Source of the DNA: Micromonospora sp. WMMA1363
GTDB lineage: Bacteria > Actinomycetota > Actinomycetes > Mycobacteriales > Micromonosporaceae
DNA length: 64,000 nt
NCBI RefSeq assembly: GCF_030345795.1
Contig: NZ_JAUALB010000015.1
Coordinates: 111,425-175,424, forward strand
Direction: 5' to 3'
Shown piece after piece: positions 27,584-36,321 of this stretch (within the stretch, counting starts at the first letter, position 1; each line of letters starts with the position of its first letter). Under the pieces are notes generated by a model, which did no database searches, was not told the origin of the DNA, and was given only the letters and a program-made list of their open reading frames with translations. Both the position numbers and the translations under genes were made by a program.

Positions 27584-27779
27584 TACACTCCCGTGGGGTG
27601 GGATTAGTAAGTGTGGATTGGGTTAAATATTGCTTGGCCGTTCGATGCTCCAGTTAGTTGCTCGCGTGCCCGTAATCAGCTAAAGGTGCGCATCCACCAG
27701 AGGCCTTACCTTAGGAATGGATTGGCTACAGGGCCGAAAGGCTCCAGTTGGGTCACGTAGACGACTAGTACATCGATGG

Positions 27780-28622
27780 TCAGCGTTTAGCCCGTTGAAG
27801 TTGGCTTAACGTCCACCCTCTATCTCGTATAGGATCCTTCGAGATCAGACGAGTGGTAGCCGAGAAGATTTCTTCTGCGCGCCGGTAAGACAAACGCGCC
27901 CGTTCCGTGGATGGGCAAAGATCTTGGGGTAACGTTCCTCTCGGAGCCTTGCGAGTCGTCAAGAACAGTGGACCGCGGCGTCGTTCTAAAATAAGGTAGG
28001 GAAGGAGTCGGGCAACGCCCTGATCCCAGTAAATCCATGTACCGTCACCGACTCGACCCGCGCGATAAGCTGGACGGAGGTCATCAACGTCAAGTCGAAG
28101 GATGTCTTCGACTTTGGCGTTCGTACCGTAGATCATTCTCCAGAGGACTTTCTCGCGGGTCGGCATCCTCAAGCGCCACAGGGAGCCGACCTGCTCGTTG
28201 GTAAGGGGCTTGAGTCCGGTCGACGAGATTGGTCGCAGGTCGATGCAATCTGTCGGGTCGCATGAAATCCATCCCTGCTTAAGCCACCATTGGGATGCTT
28301 GGCGAACAACTCGAATCTCTCGGTTGATGGTATGTGCGTCTACCTCGCCTGCCCGAGCTTCTACCAACTCCACCAAGAGCGGCGGTAGGAACGGGTTGTC
28401 CAAGGCTGACAGCATCAAAGATGGGGGTTTTGCGGTGCGGCGGGCCGAGCCGGCGGGCGCGGGCCTACCGCCTAGAATCCATGCCCACGTAAACAGTGAT
28501 ATCCGGTAGACACGAGCCGATGCCCTAGTGATGCAAGAGTTTTCAAGGAAACGGTGAACCGCAGATTTATACGTCGACGGCGCCAATGAATAGCCATGGA
28601 CGGTCATGTCGGACGAATGCAT
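27780..28622 (-). CDS. Tyrosine-recombinase-like protein lacking C-terminal catalytic boxes (280 aa)
   Basis: The N-terminal half resembles the SAM-like core-binding domain (YKSAVHRFLENSCITRASAR, DAHTINREIRVVRQASQWWL) and the second half the catalytic domain (VLWRMIYGTNAKVEDILRLD, LLPYLILERRRGPLFLTTRK, RARLSYRRAEEIFSATTRLI). The box-I Arg position seems to be Lys (NAKVED), and the protein stops at GWTLSQLQRAKR where active recombinases carry HxLRH and later the nucleophile Tyr. It is therefore probably inactive in strand cleavage. ATG 28622 is chosen for its AGGGG site; upstream starts exist. Confidence 0.7.
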   Translation of the reverse strand: MHSSDMTVHGYSLAPSTYKSAVHRFLENSCITRASARVYRISLFTWAWILGGRPAPAGSARRTAKPPSLMLSALDNPFLPPLLVELVEARAGEVDAHTINREIRVVRQASQWWLKQGWISCDPTDCIDLRPISSTGLKPLTNEQVGSLWRLRMPTREKVLWRMIYGTNAKVEDILRLDVDDLRPAYRAGRVGDGTWIYWDQGVARLLPYLILERRRGPLFLTTRKAPRGTLPQDLCPSTERARLSYRRAEEIFSATTRLISKDPIRDRGWTLSQLQRAKR

Positions 28623-29057
28623 GTGCACTACCCCTGACAACATCAATCTAGTAGTCCCAGAACAATGCTTAGCTTGTGCATGATCCGCTCGGGTACGATA
28701 AGGGAGGATATGTCGGCTAAACTGCTGATTAGCGCGTTGTAGATCCGTATCCCTACAGATTTGCGGGGATATGAAAAGCGACCTGTATGACTTGGCTAGA
28801 TGCTGCAATCCCCTTCTGTGGGCAGTCTTTGATCCATCAGCTCTTGCCACGGGGTGGGCCCGCCTCCCCAACCCAGGTGGCAAACTCGGTTCATGCGCTG
28901 CCGGACAAGCTAACTCAGCGACATAGGAGTGGCTAGTTCAAGACGGCATGTCCCGATTCATCGCAGTAAACGCTAGTAATGCCGAAGTAGGACTCATGTC
29001 CTGCTCTGATGTGATCCCAACAAAAATCTGGTAGGTGCCAGTATTCGAAATCCGTGA
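28623..29057 (-). other. Intergenic stretch plus C-terminal tail of a split IS5 transposase
   Basis: 28623-28985 has no supported gene. From 29057 leftwards the frame HLTDFEYWHLPDFCWDH is the C-terminus of an IS5-type transposase whose preceding part (RCLGERGFAILTGPLAGLAS) lies beyond the ISAs1 insertion at about 31480-31590. Confidence 0.55.
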
Positions 29058-29749
29058 GGTGGGAGTGCAGGCAGGGCTATTGCATTGTCGTGTTGCTGCT
29101 GGTCACGGTCGGTTTTCCGGTAGTCACGGCGTCGATGAGCTCGTGTGGGCGGTGACTGGCCCGGCGAGTTGCTTCGGCGATGTTGGTGGCGCCGTCGGTG
29201 TGGTGGTATCCGATTGCGGTGTTACGGAGGGTGGCGAACACGGCAGGACCGTTGTGGGTCCTGGCCTGGTGGGCGTCTTCACGTAGCGTGACGTCTCGGA
29301 CGTGATGTAGGCGGTTCTCGATATGCCATTCAGAGCGCGCCCAGGTGCCGAGGTCGGCGGGTTGGGCCTGGTCGGCGGGCAGCGAGATAGTCAGGTACTC
29401 CGTTTCGCGAGTGGTCTTGCCCTTGATCGTGCGGGTCCGGGTGATCCGGACGGCCTGTTCGGCGTTGGGAAAGCCCAGCCCGCCGGGGGTCTTGACGGTG
29501 AGTGCCTTGACGGTGCGGGTCTCTTTGCGGCCGTGACCGGTCTCGCGGGTCTGTGCCCCGACCGGGACCTGCGCCCAGGGCAGGGCCTTGAGCTGGGCGA
29601 ACAGCTTGGGTTGGTTGGCCTTGATCGGGACCATCAGATGAGCGTCGGCGGAGGCGAGCAGATCGGCGTGCCCGGTCTGGGCGTGCAGCGCGTCGGCGAC
29701 GACCAGGACGTCCTTCAGGGATCCCAGCACGGCCGCAACCAGGCGTAGT

Positions 29750-30741
29750 GAAGTAATCTCAGCGACTTTGCGGTAGGTACTTGTACTCGAAATGGGTCAG
29801 GTGGAGTGCGGCGGCGAGGATGTCGCTGATCCGGTGTGGGCTGGCGGTGGTATGCCGGAGGGTTTTCCAGCGTCCGACCAGGATCGCGAAGCCGCGTTCG
29901 CCCTGCCAGCGCAGTCCGCGTAGCAGCCGGTTGTAGGCGCGGTTGTCGGGAGCGAGCCGCTGCCCGTCGGTGGGCTGCTTGACCGGGACTTTGACGCCTT
30001 GACCTGCGCCTTCGTAACCGGAGTCGGCCAGGGTAGGCAGGTCGAGTTCGGAGGCGGCCCAGTTCAGGGCAGCCGTGATGCCCTGCTGTTGGGCGCAGGT
30101 CAGATCGTGCAGATGCCCCGGCATCGCCGCGGAGGTCCACACCGGCAGGCCGTCCGGGCGCATGACCGCTTGAACGTTTCCGCCGAAGTCACGATGCTTG
30201 CCGGAATACCAGGCGTCGATCGTGTCGCCCTTGACGCTGAGGGTGGTCTCGGCCACCCGGTCGCAGTCGAACAGCTTTCCGTCCAGGATCACGTACGACC
30301 AGCCGTCGTCGGCGACCCGGCGCAGGGCTGTGTGTAGATCCTGGGCCTGCGCGGCCAACACTGCGACACCCTCGGCCATATACCGGTACGCAGTGGCCCG
30401 GGAGATGCCGAACCCGGCGCCCAGCAGGGTCGCGTCCTCGCCTTTGCGGAACCAGACGAGCACCAGGAGTGCCTGGTAGAAGCAGGTCAACGCGCGGGTG
30501 TCGCGCCGTGTCCCCTTGGCTCGGCGTTGCGCGGCAAGCAGCCGGCCGAGGTACTGCACGAGTTCCCTGGGGACGTCGACCATGGCACGATAGGCAATCA
30601 CGTGGAGCCCTCTCGAAGACGTGGATCTTGTCGCAAAGACCTGTCTATCGATGGCTCCACGCCCACTTCCAGCACCGTCCGGCGTGACCCGGTTCGCCCG
30701 TGTCGTACCAATCAACACATTCGCGTCGCTGAGATCAGCTC
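29750..30741 (-). mobile_element. IS5-family element inside ISAs1-A (992 bp)
   Basis: Ends share ATCTCAGCGAC (left GAAGTAATCTCAGCGAC, right complement of GAGCTGATCTCAGCGAC). Target duplication AGT at 29747-29749 and 30742-30744, judged by comparison with the uninterrupted sequence in ISAs1-B at about 44985. Confidence 0.9.
29759..30583 (-). CDS. IS5-family transposase (274 aa from the preferred start)
   Basis: Intact DDE_4 transposase: helix-turn-helix (GAGFGISRATAYRYMAEGVA), YVILDGKLFDCDRVAETTLS (Asp), LPTLADSGYEGAGQGVKVPV (Asp), QGERGFAILVGRWKTLRHTT (Glu). ATG 30583 (MVDVPRELVQYL) matches the family's usual beginning; the open frame extends 45 codons further upstream without a clear start. 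Confidence 0.9.
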   Translation of the reverse strand: MVDVPRELVQYLGRLLAAQRRAKGTRRDTRALTCFYQALLVLVWFRKGEDATLLGAGFGISRATAYRYMAEGVAVLAAQAQDLHTALRRVADDGWSYVILDGKLFDCDRVAETTLSVKGDTIDAWYSGKHRDFGGNVQAVMRPDGLPVWTSAAMPGHLHDLTCAQQQGITAALNWAASELDLPTLADSGYEGAGQGVKVPVKQPTDGQRLAPDNRAYNRLLRGLRWQGERGFAILVGRWKTLRHTTASPHRISDILAAALHLTHFEYKYLPQSR

Positions 30742-31320
30742 AGTAGCGGGGTGAACGCCGGGATTTCGTTCGACTTCGCCGTGATCTGAACCTGGGCGAG
30801 CACGATCCCGGTGCTGGTGTCGTAGGCCGAGAGCAGATGCACCTGCCGCCCGTCGGCGAGGCGGGCACCCCGGGCGACCTTCCCGTCGATGGCGATGACG
30901 AGTCGCCCCCGGCGCCCGCCGATCACGACCGGCCCGGCCCGCTCCCGCAACCAACACGCGAGGACCTGCGACAACACCTCGGCGTCGAGCCGGATCAGCA
31001 GCCGCCACACCGTCGTCGCGGCCGGTACCCGGCCGTCGAACCCGAGCCGGGTCCACACCGACTCGTCCTGGAAGCGCATCCAGTCCGCGACCGCGGCGAA
31101 CGTGCACGCCCCGGCGAGTACCGCGCACACCGCCGCCGCCAGGACACTGACCAGCGGATACCGCCGGCCCCGCGGATCGCGCGGGTCGTTGATGACCGCC
31201 AACGCCACGAACAAGCTGCGGCGGTCACTGTCACGGTCGCTACCGGTGACCACAACCGGTGACGGCAGGCTGGGGGGTCGGTGCGGCAGCACGATCTCGG
31301 TCAGTGATGATGACATCAGC

Positions 31321-31386
31321 GGGTACGGTCCTGTTCTCGATCACGGTTGTCTTCGCAAACACCATGATCACCAACGGGCCGTACCC
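31321..31386 (-). promoter_or_regulatory. ISAs1-A leader hairpin
   Basis: GGGTACGG (31321-31328) pairs with CCGTACCC (31379-31386), enclosing TGATCA/GATC arms; the transposase ATG at 31316 follows immediately in gene direction. Also present in ISAs1-B and, degraded, at about 62218-62283. Confidence 0.6.
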
Positions 31387-31479
31387 GTCCCACATGGACC
31401 CCGGACCTCGCCGAACCCCCTGCGAAACCCCAGTTCAACCGCCCTTTGATCGACTACGCAACAGCCCTGGGTGGGAGTG

Positions 31480-31716
31480 CTGCGCGGACGGATATCGCCG
31501 ACTGTCGTGGCTGACGGTGAGGTGTGTGACGCAAGGCCTGCCAGCGGCCCGGTGAGGATCGCGAAGCCGCGTTCGCCGAGGCATCGCATGGGTTCTCGAC
31601 ATGGTGCCGAACGAGGATGGCCTGCACAATCGGGGCGGCGCGCCGTGGGCGGCAGTGCAGCTTGACCAGGATCTGATCTGACTCGAAAAAGAAGCTGGCG
31701 GGGTGGGGGTGGTTAG
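31480..31716 (-). pseudogene. Two IS5-type C-terminal fragments
   Basis: Leftward frames read RCLGERGFAILTGPLAGLAS (31480-31590) and QILVKLHCRPRRAAPIVQAI, LVRHHVE (31606-31680). The second resembles the C-terminus of the transposase at 20962-21744. Both are remnants. Confidence 0.6.
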
Positions 31717-32093
31717 TACTCCAGCCGCACTTCCGTTGGCGGCGTTTGCGCAGCTAAATAGGACCGCAGATGCGGATCAGACGTCAGAGTAGATGATCGT
31801 CCATCGCAGACTTCTGCACTCGTGGCGGTAGATGATCTTTCGGGGTGGGCGGCGGGCCTGGATGACCTGATGGCGCGGATCGCTGGCCGGTTCCGGCGGG
31901 TGGGGCCACGTCGGCGGGCCCGGGCATACGTGCTGGGCCTGCTGTCGCCGCTGGCCGGCAAGAATGGCTGGACCCTGGCCGAGGCGGCCGGGGAGAACAC
32001 ACCTGACGGCATGCAACGGCTGCTCAACAGGACGGCGTGGGACGCCGACGCGGTCCGCGACGACCTGCGTGACTACGTCGCAGCGCATCTCGG
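31717..32093 (+). pseudogene. IS701 transposase, N-terminal fragment
   Basis: The IS end TACTCCAGCCGCAC follows TTAG at 31713-31716. From GTG 31822 the frame reads AVDDLSGWAAGLDDLMARIA, RRARAYVLGLLSPLAGKNGW, NTPDGMQRLLNRTAWDADAV and is cut at 32093 by IS256 copy 2. Confidence 0.75.
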
Positions 32094-33464
32094 GGGACTG
32101 TACAAATAACGGCTGATCGACCGATCAAGGGAGAGACGCCAGATGACGACCGAGACCACCGTGGGACAGCCGGCCGTGGAGCCGGTGGGTGCGGTCACGG
32201 ATGAGCAGTTGATCGCGATGCTGGTCGATCGGGCTCGTGGTGACGGGTTGAAGCTGACCGGCGAGGGTGGGCTGCTGCAGCAGCTGACGAAGCGGGTCCT
32301 CGAGTCGGCGTTGGATGGGGAGATCACCGACCACGTCGGCTACGACAAGCACGACCCGGCGGGTCGGGGTAGCGGGAACACCCGTAACGGCAGCCGGACC
32401 AAGACGGTGCTCACCGACGTCGGGCCGGTCGAGGTGCGGGTCCCACGCGACGCCGCCGGGACGTTCGAGCCGCAGATCGTGCGTAAGCGGCAGCGGCGTC
32501 TGACCGGCGTCGACGACATGGTCCTGTCGCTGTCGGCCAAGGGCCTGACCCACGGCGAGATCGCCGCGCACCTGGCTGAGGTCTACGGCGCTGAGGTGTC
32601 GAAGCAGACCATCTCCACGATCACCGACAAGGTCATGGACGGCATGGCCGAGTGGCAGAACCGGCCCCTGGACCGGGTCTACCCGGTCGTGTTCATCGAC
32701 GCCATCAACGTCAAGATCAGGGACGGTCAGGTCGCGAACCGGCCGATCTACCTCGCGATGGCGGTCACCGTCGACGGCCACCGCGACATCCTCGGTATCT
32801 GGGCCGGTGACGGCGGCGAGGGCGCCAAGTACTGGCTGCACGTGCTCACCGAGTTGAAGAACCGCGGCGTGGCCGACGTGCTGATGCTGGTCTGTGACGG
32901 GCTCAAGGGACTGCCGGAGACGGTGGAGACGGTGTGGCCGCGCACGATCGTGCAGACGTGTGTGGTGCACCTGCTGCGCAACTCGTTCCGCTACGCCGCC
33001 CGGCAGGACTGGGACAAGATCGCCAAAGCGCTGCGGCCGGTCTACACCGCGGCGACCGAGGACGCCGCCACCGAGCGGTTCCTCGAGTTCGCCGAGGCGT
33101 GGGGCCGTAAGTATCCGGCGATCGTGAAGCTGTGGGAGAACGCGTGGGCGGAGTTCGTGCCGTTCCTCGCCTTCGACGTGGAGATCCGCAAGGTCATCTG
33201 CTCCACGAACGCGATCGAGTCCGTCAACGCCCGTATCCGCAGGGCCGTGCGAGCTCGTGGCCACTTCCCGAACGAGCAGGCCGCACTCAAGTGCGTCTAC
33301 ATGGCCTTGATGAGCCTCGACCCGACCGGAGCCGGCCGCCGACGCTGGACCATACGCTGGAAAGCACCACTGAACGCCTTCCAGATCGCCTTCGAAGGCC
33401 GGCTCACCCCGGCCAACAACTGACCACCTCAACAACCAAGATCAGCCGTTAACTTGACACTCCC
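32094..33464 (+). mobile_element. IS256-family element, copy 2 (1371 bp)
   Basis: Full-length, same ends as copy 1. The 8-bp flanks differ (CATCTCGG / TATCCCTA), the left being IS701 and the right an IS1380 end, so this copy probably sits at a recombination junction. Confidence 0.93.
32143..33423 (+). CDS. IS256/mutator-type transposase, copy 2 (426 aa)
   Basis: Intact and identical to copy 3; differs from copy 1 at RWTIRWK. All family motifs present (FIDAINVKIRD, LVCDGLKGLPE, CSTNAIESVNARIRR). Confidence 0.95.
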   Translation: MTTETTVGQPAVEPVGAVTDEQLIAMLVDRARGDGLKLTGEGGLLQQLTKRVLESALDGEITDHVGYDKHDPAGRGSGNTRNGSRTKTVLTDVGPVEVRVPRDAAGTFEPQIVRKRQRRLTGVDDMVLSLSAKGLTHGEIAAHLAEVYGAEVSKQTISTITDKVMDGMAEWQNRPLDRVYPVVFIDAINVKIRDGQVANRPIYLAMAVTVDGHRDILGIWAGDGGEGAKYWLHVLTELKNRGVADVLMLVCDGLKGLPETVETVWPRTIVQTCVVHLLRNSFRYAARQDWDKIAKALRPVYTAATEDAATERFLEFAEAWGRKYPAIVKLWENAWAEFVPFLAFDVEIRKVICSTNAIESVNARIRRAVRARGHFPNEQAALKCVYMALMSLDPTGAGRRRWTIRWKAPLNAFQIAFEGRLTPANN

Positions 33465-33817
33465 TATCCCTATCCGCGGATCCGGGTCTGAACAGATGAA
33501 CGCGGATCCCGATGACTGTCAGCAGCGCGGTCGAGGCCCGCTGACCCCACTCGGCGAGCTCGTCAATGCTCTTCGCGCCCGAGACGACCCCGCAGGCGCA
33601 CACCAGCAGGATCGCGGTCAGCGAGTACCACCGGCCCCGCCGGGAACGCGGGTCGGGCACCGAATCGAGGTAAGGCCGCAGGTCGGCGATCCGGCCGGTG
33701 TCCAGCGGCCCCAGCTTCACCAGCACGGCAGGGATAGGAGAAGATGCAACAGCAGGCACGGGCCACCTCGTGATCATCTGGCTTCGACACCACAATGATC
33801 ACGAAACCCGTGCCTGC
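33465..33817 (-). pseudogene. IS1380 end fragment and ISAs1-d N-terminal fragment
   Basis: 33465-33486 is a 22-bp end of the IS1380 seen at 41461 (inverted). Then a leftward ISAs1 transposase start, GTG 33759: PAVASSPIPAVLVKLGPLDT, GRIADLRPYLDSVPDPRSRR, GRWYSLTAILLVCACGVVSG, cut after about 90 residues. 33752-33817 holds the isoform's leader hairpin (GCAGGCACGGG / CCCGTGCCTGC with inner CGTGATCAT/ATGATCACG), covering the GTG start. Confidence 0.75.
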
Positions 33818-34247
33818 CCTGCTATCCACCCCAACCGGTCCCAACCCGACCAGCCACACAACCCCGGAACTTGCAACCGCCCTGGTCCGGACCCAGCCGC
33901 GCCCCGAGAGTGGCCGCCACCCGGGGCAGTGGCACGGCCTCCAGCCACTCCCAGGCCGGCTGGTCACGACGAAAAGGGCTCATTGCCCAAGAAACGATCT
34001 TACTGCATTCGTAATATAAGTACAAATGTAATACAAATCCCGAGTTCTTGCATATTCATGTTTCGACGAAAAAGTAGTTTAGGTGAGCTAGAGTTCATAG
34101 CAGGCAAGGTGCAACCATCTATGGCGATGCGTTGCAGGCCTTTGGCGTTCACTTCATTCGTTCGGGGAGCAATCAGGGCTTCCCGAAAACGATATGACGC
34201 ATCAAGACTAAGGCGGCAACCGCAGCCTGTAGGGGGGTGATGAAGGC
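33818..34247 (+). other. Upstream region of kup
   Basis: 33818-33960 is GC-rich with no recognised gene. From about 33990 the sequence becomes AT-richer (e.g. TAATATAAGTACAAATGTAA) and probably contains the kup promoter and a leader of up to 200 nt. I looked for a c-di-AMP (ydaO-type) riboswitch, common before K+ transporter genes, and could not fit one. A GGGGGG run at 34232-34237 serves as ribosome site for the GTG at 34248. Confidence 0.35.
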
Positions 34248-36191
34248 GTGACTACGGGCGGTGGGGCGACGAGTTCGCAGGCATCCGCATCTCCGAGTCA
34301 CCGGACGGCAGAGGGGTCAGCAAGGCTCACGCTTATGCTGGGTGCACTAGGTGTCGTATACGGCGACATTGCCACCAACCCAATATATTCGCTGAAGATA
34401 CTCTTTGCCGCAGACCATAGTTTGTCGTCGAGCGCCTCCGATGTATTCGGTGTTATCTCGCTAATCTTTTGGACTATTACCCTGACGGTATCGGTCAACT
34501 ACATGTTTTTTATGCTACGGGCCGACAACGACGGGGAGGGCGGGATCATGGCGCTAACGGCTCTGGCCAGACGGGCATTGCGTCGCGCCGATACCAGACA
34601 CGTAGCTGCAGCTATGGCGCTTGGGGCAATCGGCAGCGCATTATATTTCGGCGATAGTGTGATCACGCCGGCAATCTCAGTGCTGTCGGCGATGGAGGGA
34701 CTCGAAGTTGTCTCTCCGGGATGGTCGGTTGCCGTGCTTCCATTGTCGGTAGCGGTCATCATATCACTGTTCATACTGCAACCATGGGGAACAGGGCGTG
34801 TGGGATCCATATTTGGACCGGTAATGTTCCTCTGGGTTATCTGCCTAGGCGTGACCGGCGCTGCTGAGGTGTTCCGTAACCCGGGAATCATAGCCGGGCT
34901 ATCGCCGACATACGCAGCTTTGCTAATAGTGGAACATCCAGTCGCCGCGTTCATCGCGATGGGCTCCGTAGTACTGACAATCACCGGCATCGCAGCACTC
35001 TACGCCGACCTAAGCAACTTCGGTCTAGTACCGATTCGCCGAACCTGGTTCATATTCGTATTCCCTGCGTTAACGCTAAACTATCTTGGCCAAGGCGCGT
35101 TGATTTTAAAGATGCCAGATAGCGAGAGTAATCCGTTCTTCATGCTGGTACCTAACTGGGCGCGGTTGCCGATGGTTATCCTGGCAACCATGGCCACGAT
35201 AATCGCGTCCCAGGCCGTGATCTCCGGCTCCTATACGATGGCGCGCCAGTCCATGGAGTTGGGTTTTTTCCCGCGGCTGAAGATCCGCCATACCTCCCGC
35301 CGCAGGTACGGCCAGATCTATATTCCTGCGGTGAACTGGTTTCTTTTCGCTGCGGTTTTGATAGTGACGCTAGGGTTCGAGTCGTCGACGAAACTAGCCG
35401 GTGCGTACGGTGCAGCGGTCACCGTCACACTCTTGATCACGACGATTCTGTTTCTGGTCGTCGCCCGGGTCTTGTGGAGCTGGGCCACCCGATGGTTAGT
35501 ACTATTCGGGGTTGTTTTTGTTGGAATCGAAATCATTTTCTCCCTTTCAACCCTTCCTAAATTTGTTAACGGTGCCTGGGTGCCGCTGCTTATTGCGATA
35601 ATATTGTACGCCGTCATGGCGACCTGGCAACGTGGGTCCAGAATGGTCACTAGAAAACGGAGTGAACGGGAAGGTAAGCTATCGGACTTTCTTGGCATAT
35701 TGCGGGACCCGGACCTTCAACGGGTTCAGGGCACTGCCGTCTTTCCGCACCCGAATAAGGAAACTGTCCCATTGGCGCTACGCGCAAACGTTGCGCATAA
35801 CCGCGTACGACACGAAAATATAGTGATAGTTTCGGAACGCATAGAAGATGTCCCACACATTCCTTTGGATCGACGTCTAGCCATCGACACTCTCGGGGAT
35901 CCGGGTGACGGAATCACGCACATCTCTGCCACTTTCGGCTTTCGAGATAATATCGAGTACCCCGAGATTCTGCGCCATGCCGCTAATCACCCTAAAGGCC
36001 GAGGAATGACTCTCAATCGGGTCACCTATTTTATCTCACAGATTAGGCTAATCAAAACCAGCCGTGCCGGGATGGCTGGTTGGCGCAAAATACTATTTAT
36101 ACGTCTCAACAACAACAGTGCCTCCCAAGCGGAACGGCTACGCCTTCCCGCAGAGCAGACAATCGTCCTCAGCACCGAGGTCGGTGTTTGA
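34248..36191 (+). CDS. kup: Kup-family potassium uptake transporter (647 aa)
   Basis: KUP/HAK/KT-family K+:H+ symporter of the cytoplasmic membrane. About 12 hydrophobic segments span residues ~28-460, followed by a hydrophilic cytosolic domain of ~190 residues. Landmarks: GALGVVYGDIATNPIYSLK in TM1, GSALYFGDSVITPAISVLSA, YADLSNFGLVPIRRTWFIFV, QAVISGSYTMARQSMELGFF, GQIYIPAVNWFLFAAVLIVT. The normally conserved GDIGTSPLY of TM1 reads GDIATNPIY. GC content is visibly lower than in the surrounding ISs. A weak hairpin with CACACG/CGTGTG follows the stop. Confidence 0.93.
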   Translation: MTTGGGATSSQASASPSHRTAEGSARLTLMLGALGVVYGDIATNPIYSLKILFAADHSLSSSASDVFGVISLIFWTITLTVSVNYMFFMLRADNDGEGGIMALTALARRALRRADTRHVAAAMALGAIGSALYFGDSVITPAISVLSAMEGLEVVSPGWSVAVLPLSVAVIISLFILQPWGTGRVGSIFGPVMFLWVICLGVTGAAEVFRNPGIIAGLSPTYAALLIVEHPVAAFIAMGSVVLTITGIAALYADLSNFGLVPIRRTWFIFVFPALTLNYLGQGALILKMPDSESNPFFMLVPNWARLPMVILATMATIIASQAVISGSYTMARQSMELGFFPRLKIRHTSRRRYGQIYIPAVNWFLFAAVLIVTLGFESSTKLAGAYGAAVTVTLLITTILFLVVARVLWSWATRWLVLFGVVFVGIEIIFSLSTLPKFVNGAWVPLLIAIILYAVMATWQRGSRMVTRKRSEREGKLSDFLGILRDPDLQRVQGTAVFPHPNKETVPLALRANVAHNRVRHENIVIVSERIEDVPHIPLDRRLAIDTLGDPGDGITHISATFGFRDNIEYPEILRHAANHPKGRGMTLNRVTYFISQIRLIKTSRAGMAGWRKILFIRLNNNSASQAERLRLPAEQTIVLSTEVGV

Positions 36192-36321
36192 GTCTTCACA
36201 CGGCGTGCTTGCGTGTGAGGCACTGTCTGTCATCTTCCATAATACTCCCAGCTTCCGACCTGGAGGGCCATTCAAAACTCGGTCGACACCCATGGATGTC
36301 ACGTTGAGTGAGGTTCGAGGG

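Larger units (their letters stand above)
29077..31316 (-). pseudogene. ISAs1-A transposase split by IS5
   Basis: N-terminal part 30745-31316 (MSSSLTEIVLPHRPPSLPSP, VIAIDGKVARGARLADGRQV with the first Asp, AKSNEIPAFTPLL) and C-terminal part 29077-29746 (VLVVADALHAQTGHADLLAS with the second Asp, WARSEWHIENRLHHVRDVTL with Glu). The frame is intact apart from the IS5, so precise excision would restore it. Confidence 0.9.
29072..31469 (-). mobile_element. ISAs1-family element A, carrying an IS5
   Basis: Ends CAGGGCTATTGCATTGTCG (29072) and complement of CAGGGCTGTTGCGTAGTCG (31469). A 10-bp duplication GGTGGGAGTG lies at 29058-29067 and 31470-31479, but four extra bases (CAGG, 29068-29071) separate the left duplication from the IS end. 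Without the IS5 it is 1403 bp, exactly the size of copy B (44307-47400) after its insertion is removed. Confidence 0.93.

Noticed and set aside
30735..31316. Stand-alone short transposase gene
   Set aside because: It is the N-terminal half of the ISAs1-A transposase, whose remainder lies beyond the IS5 insertion.
33990..34247. c-di-AMP (ydaO-type) riboswitch upstream of kup
   Set aside because: The conserved motifs could not be located; a covariance search would be needed.
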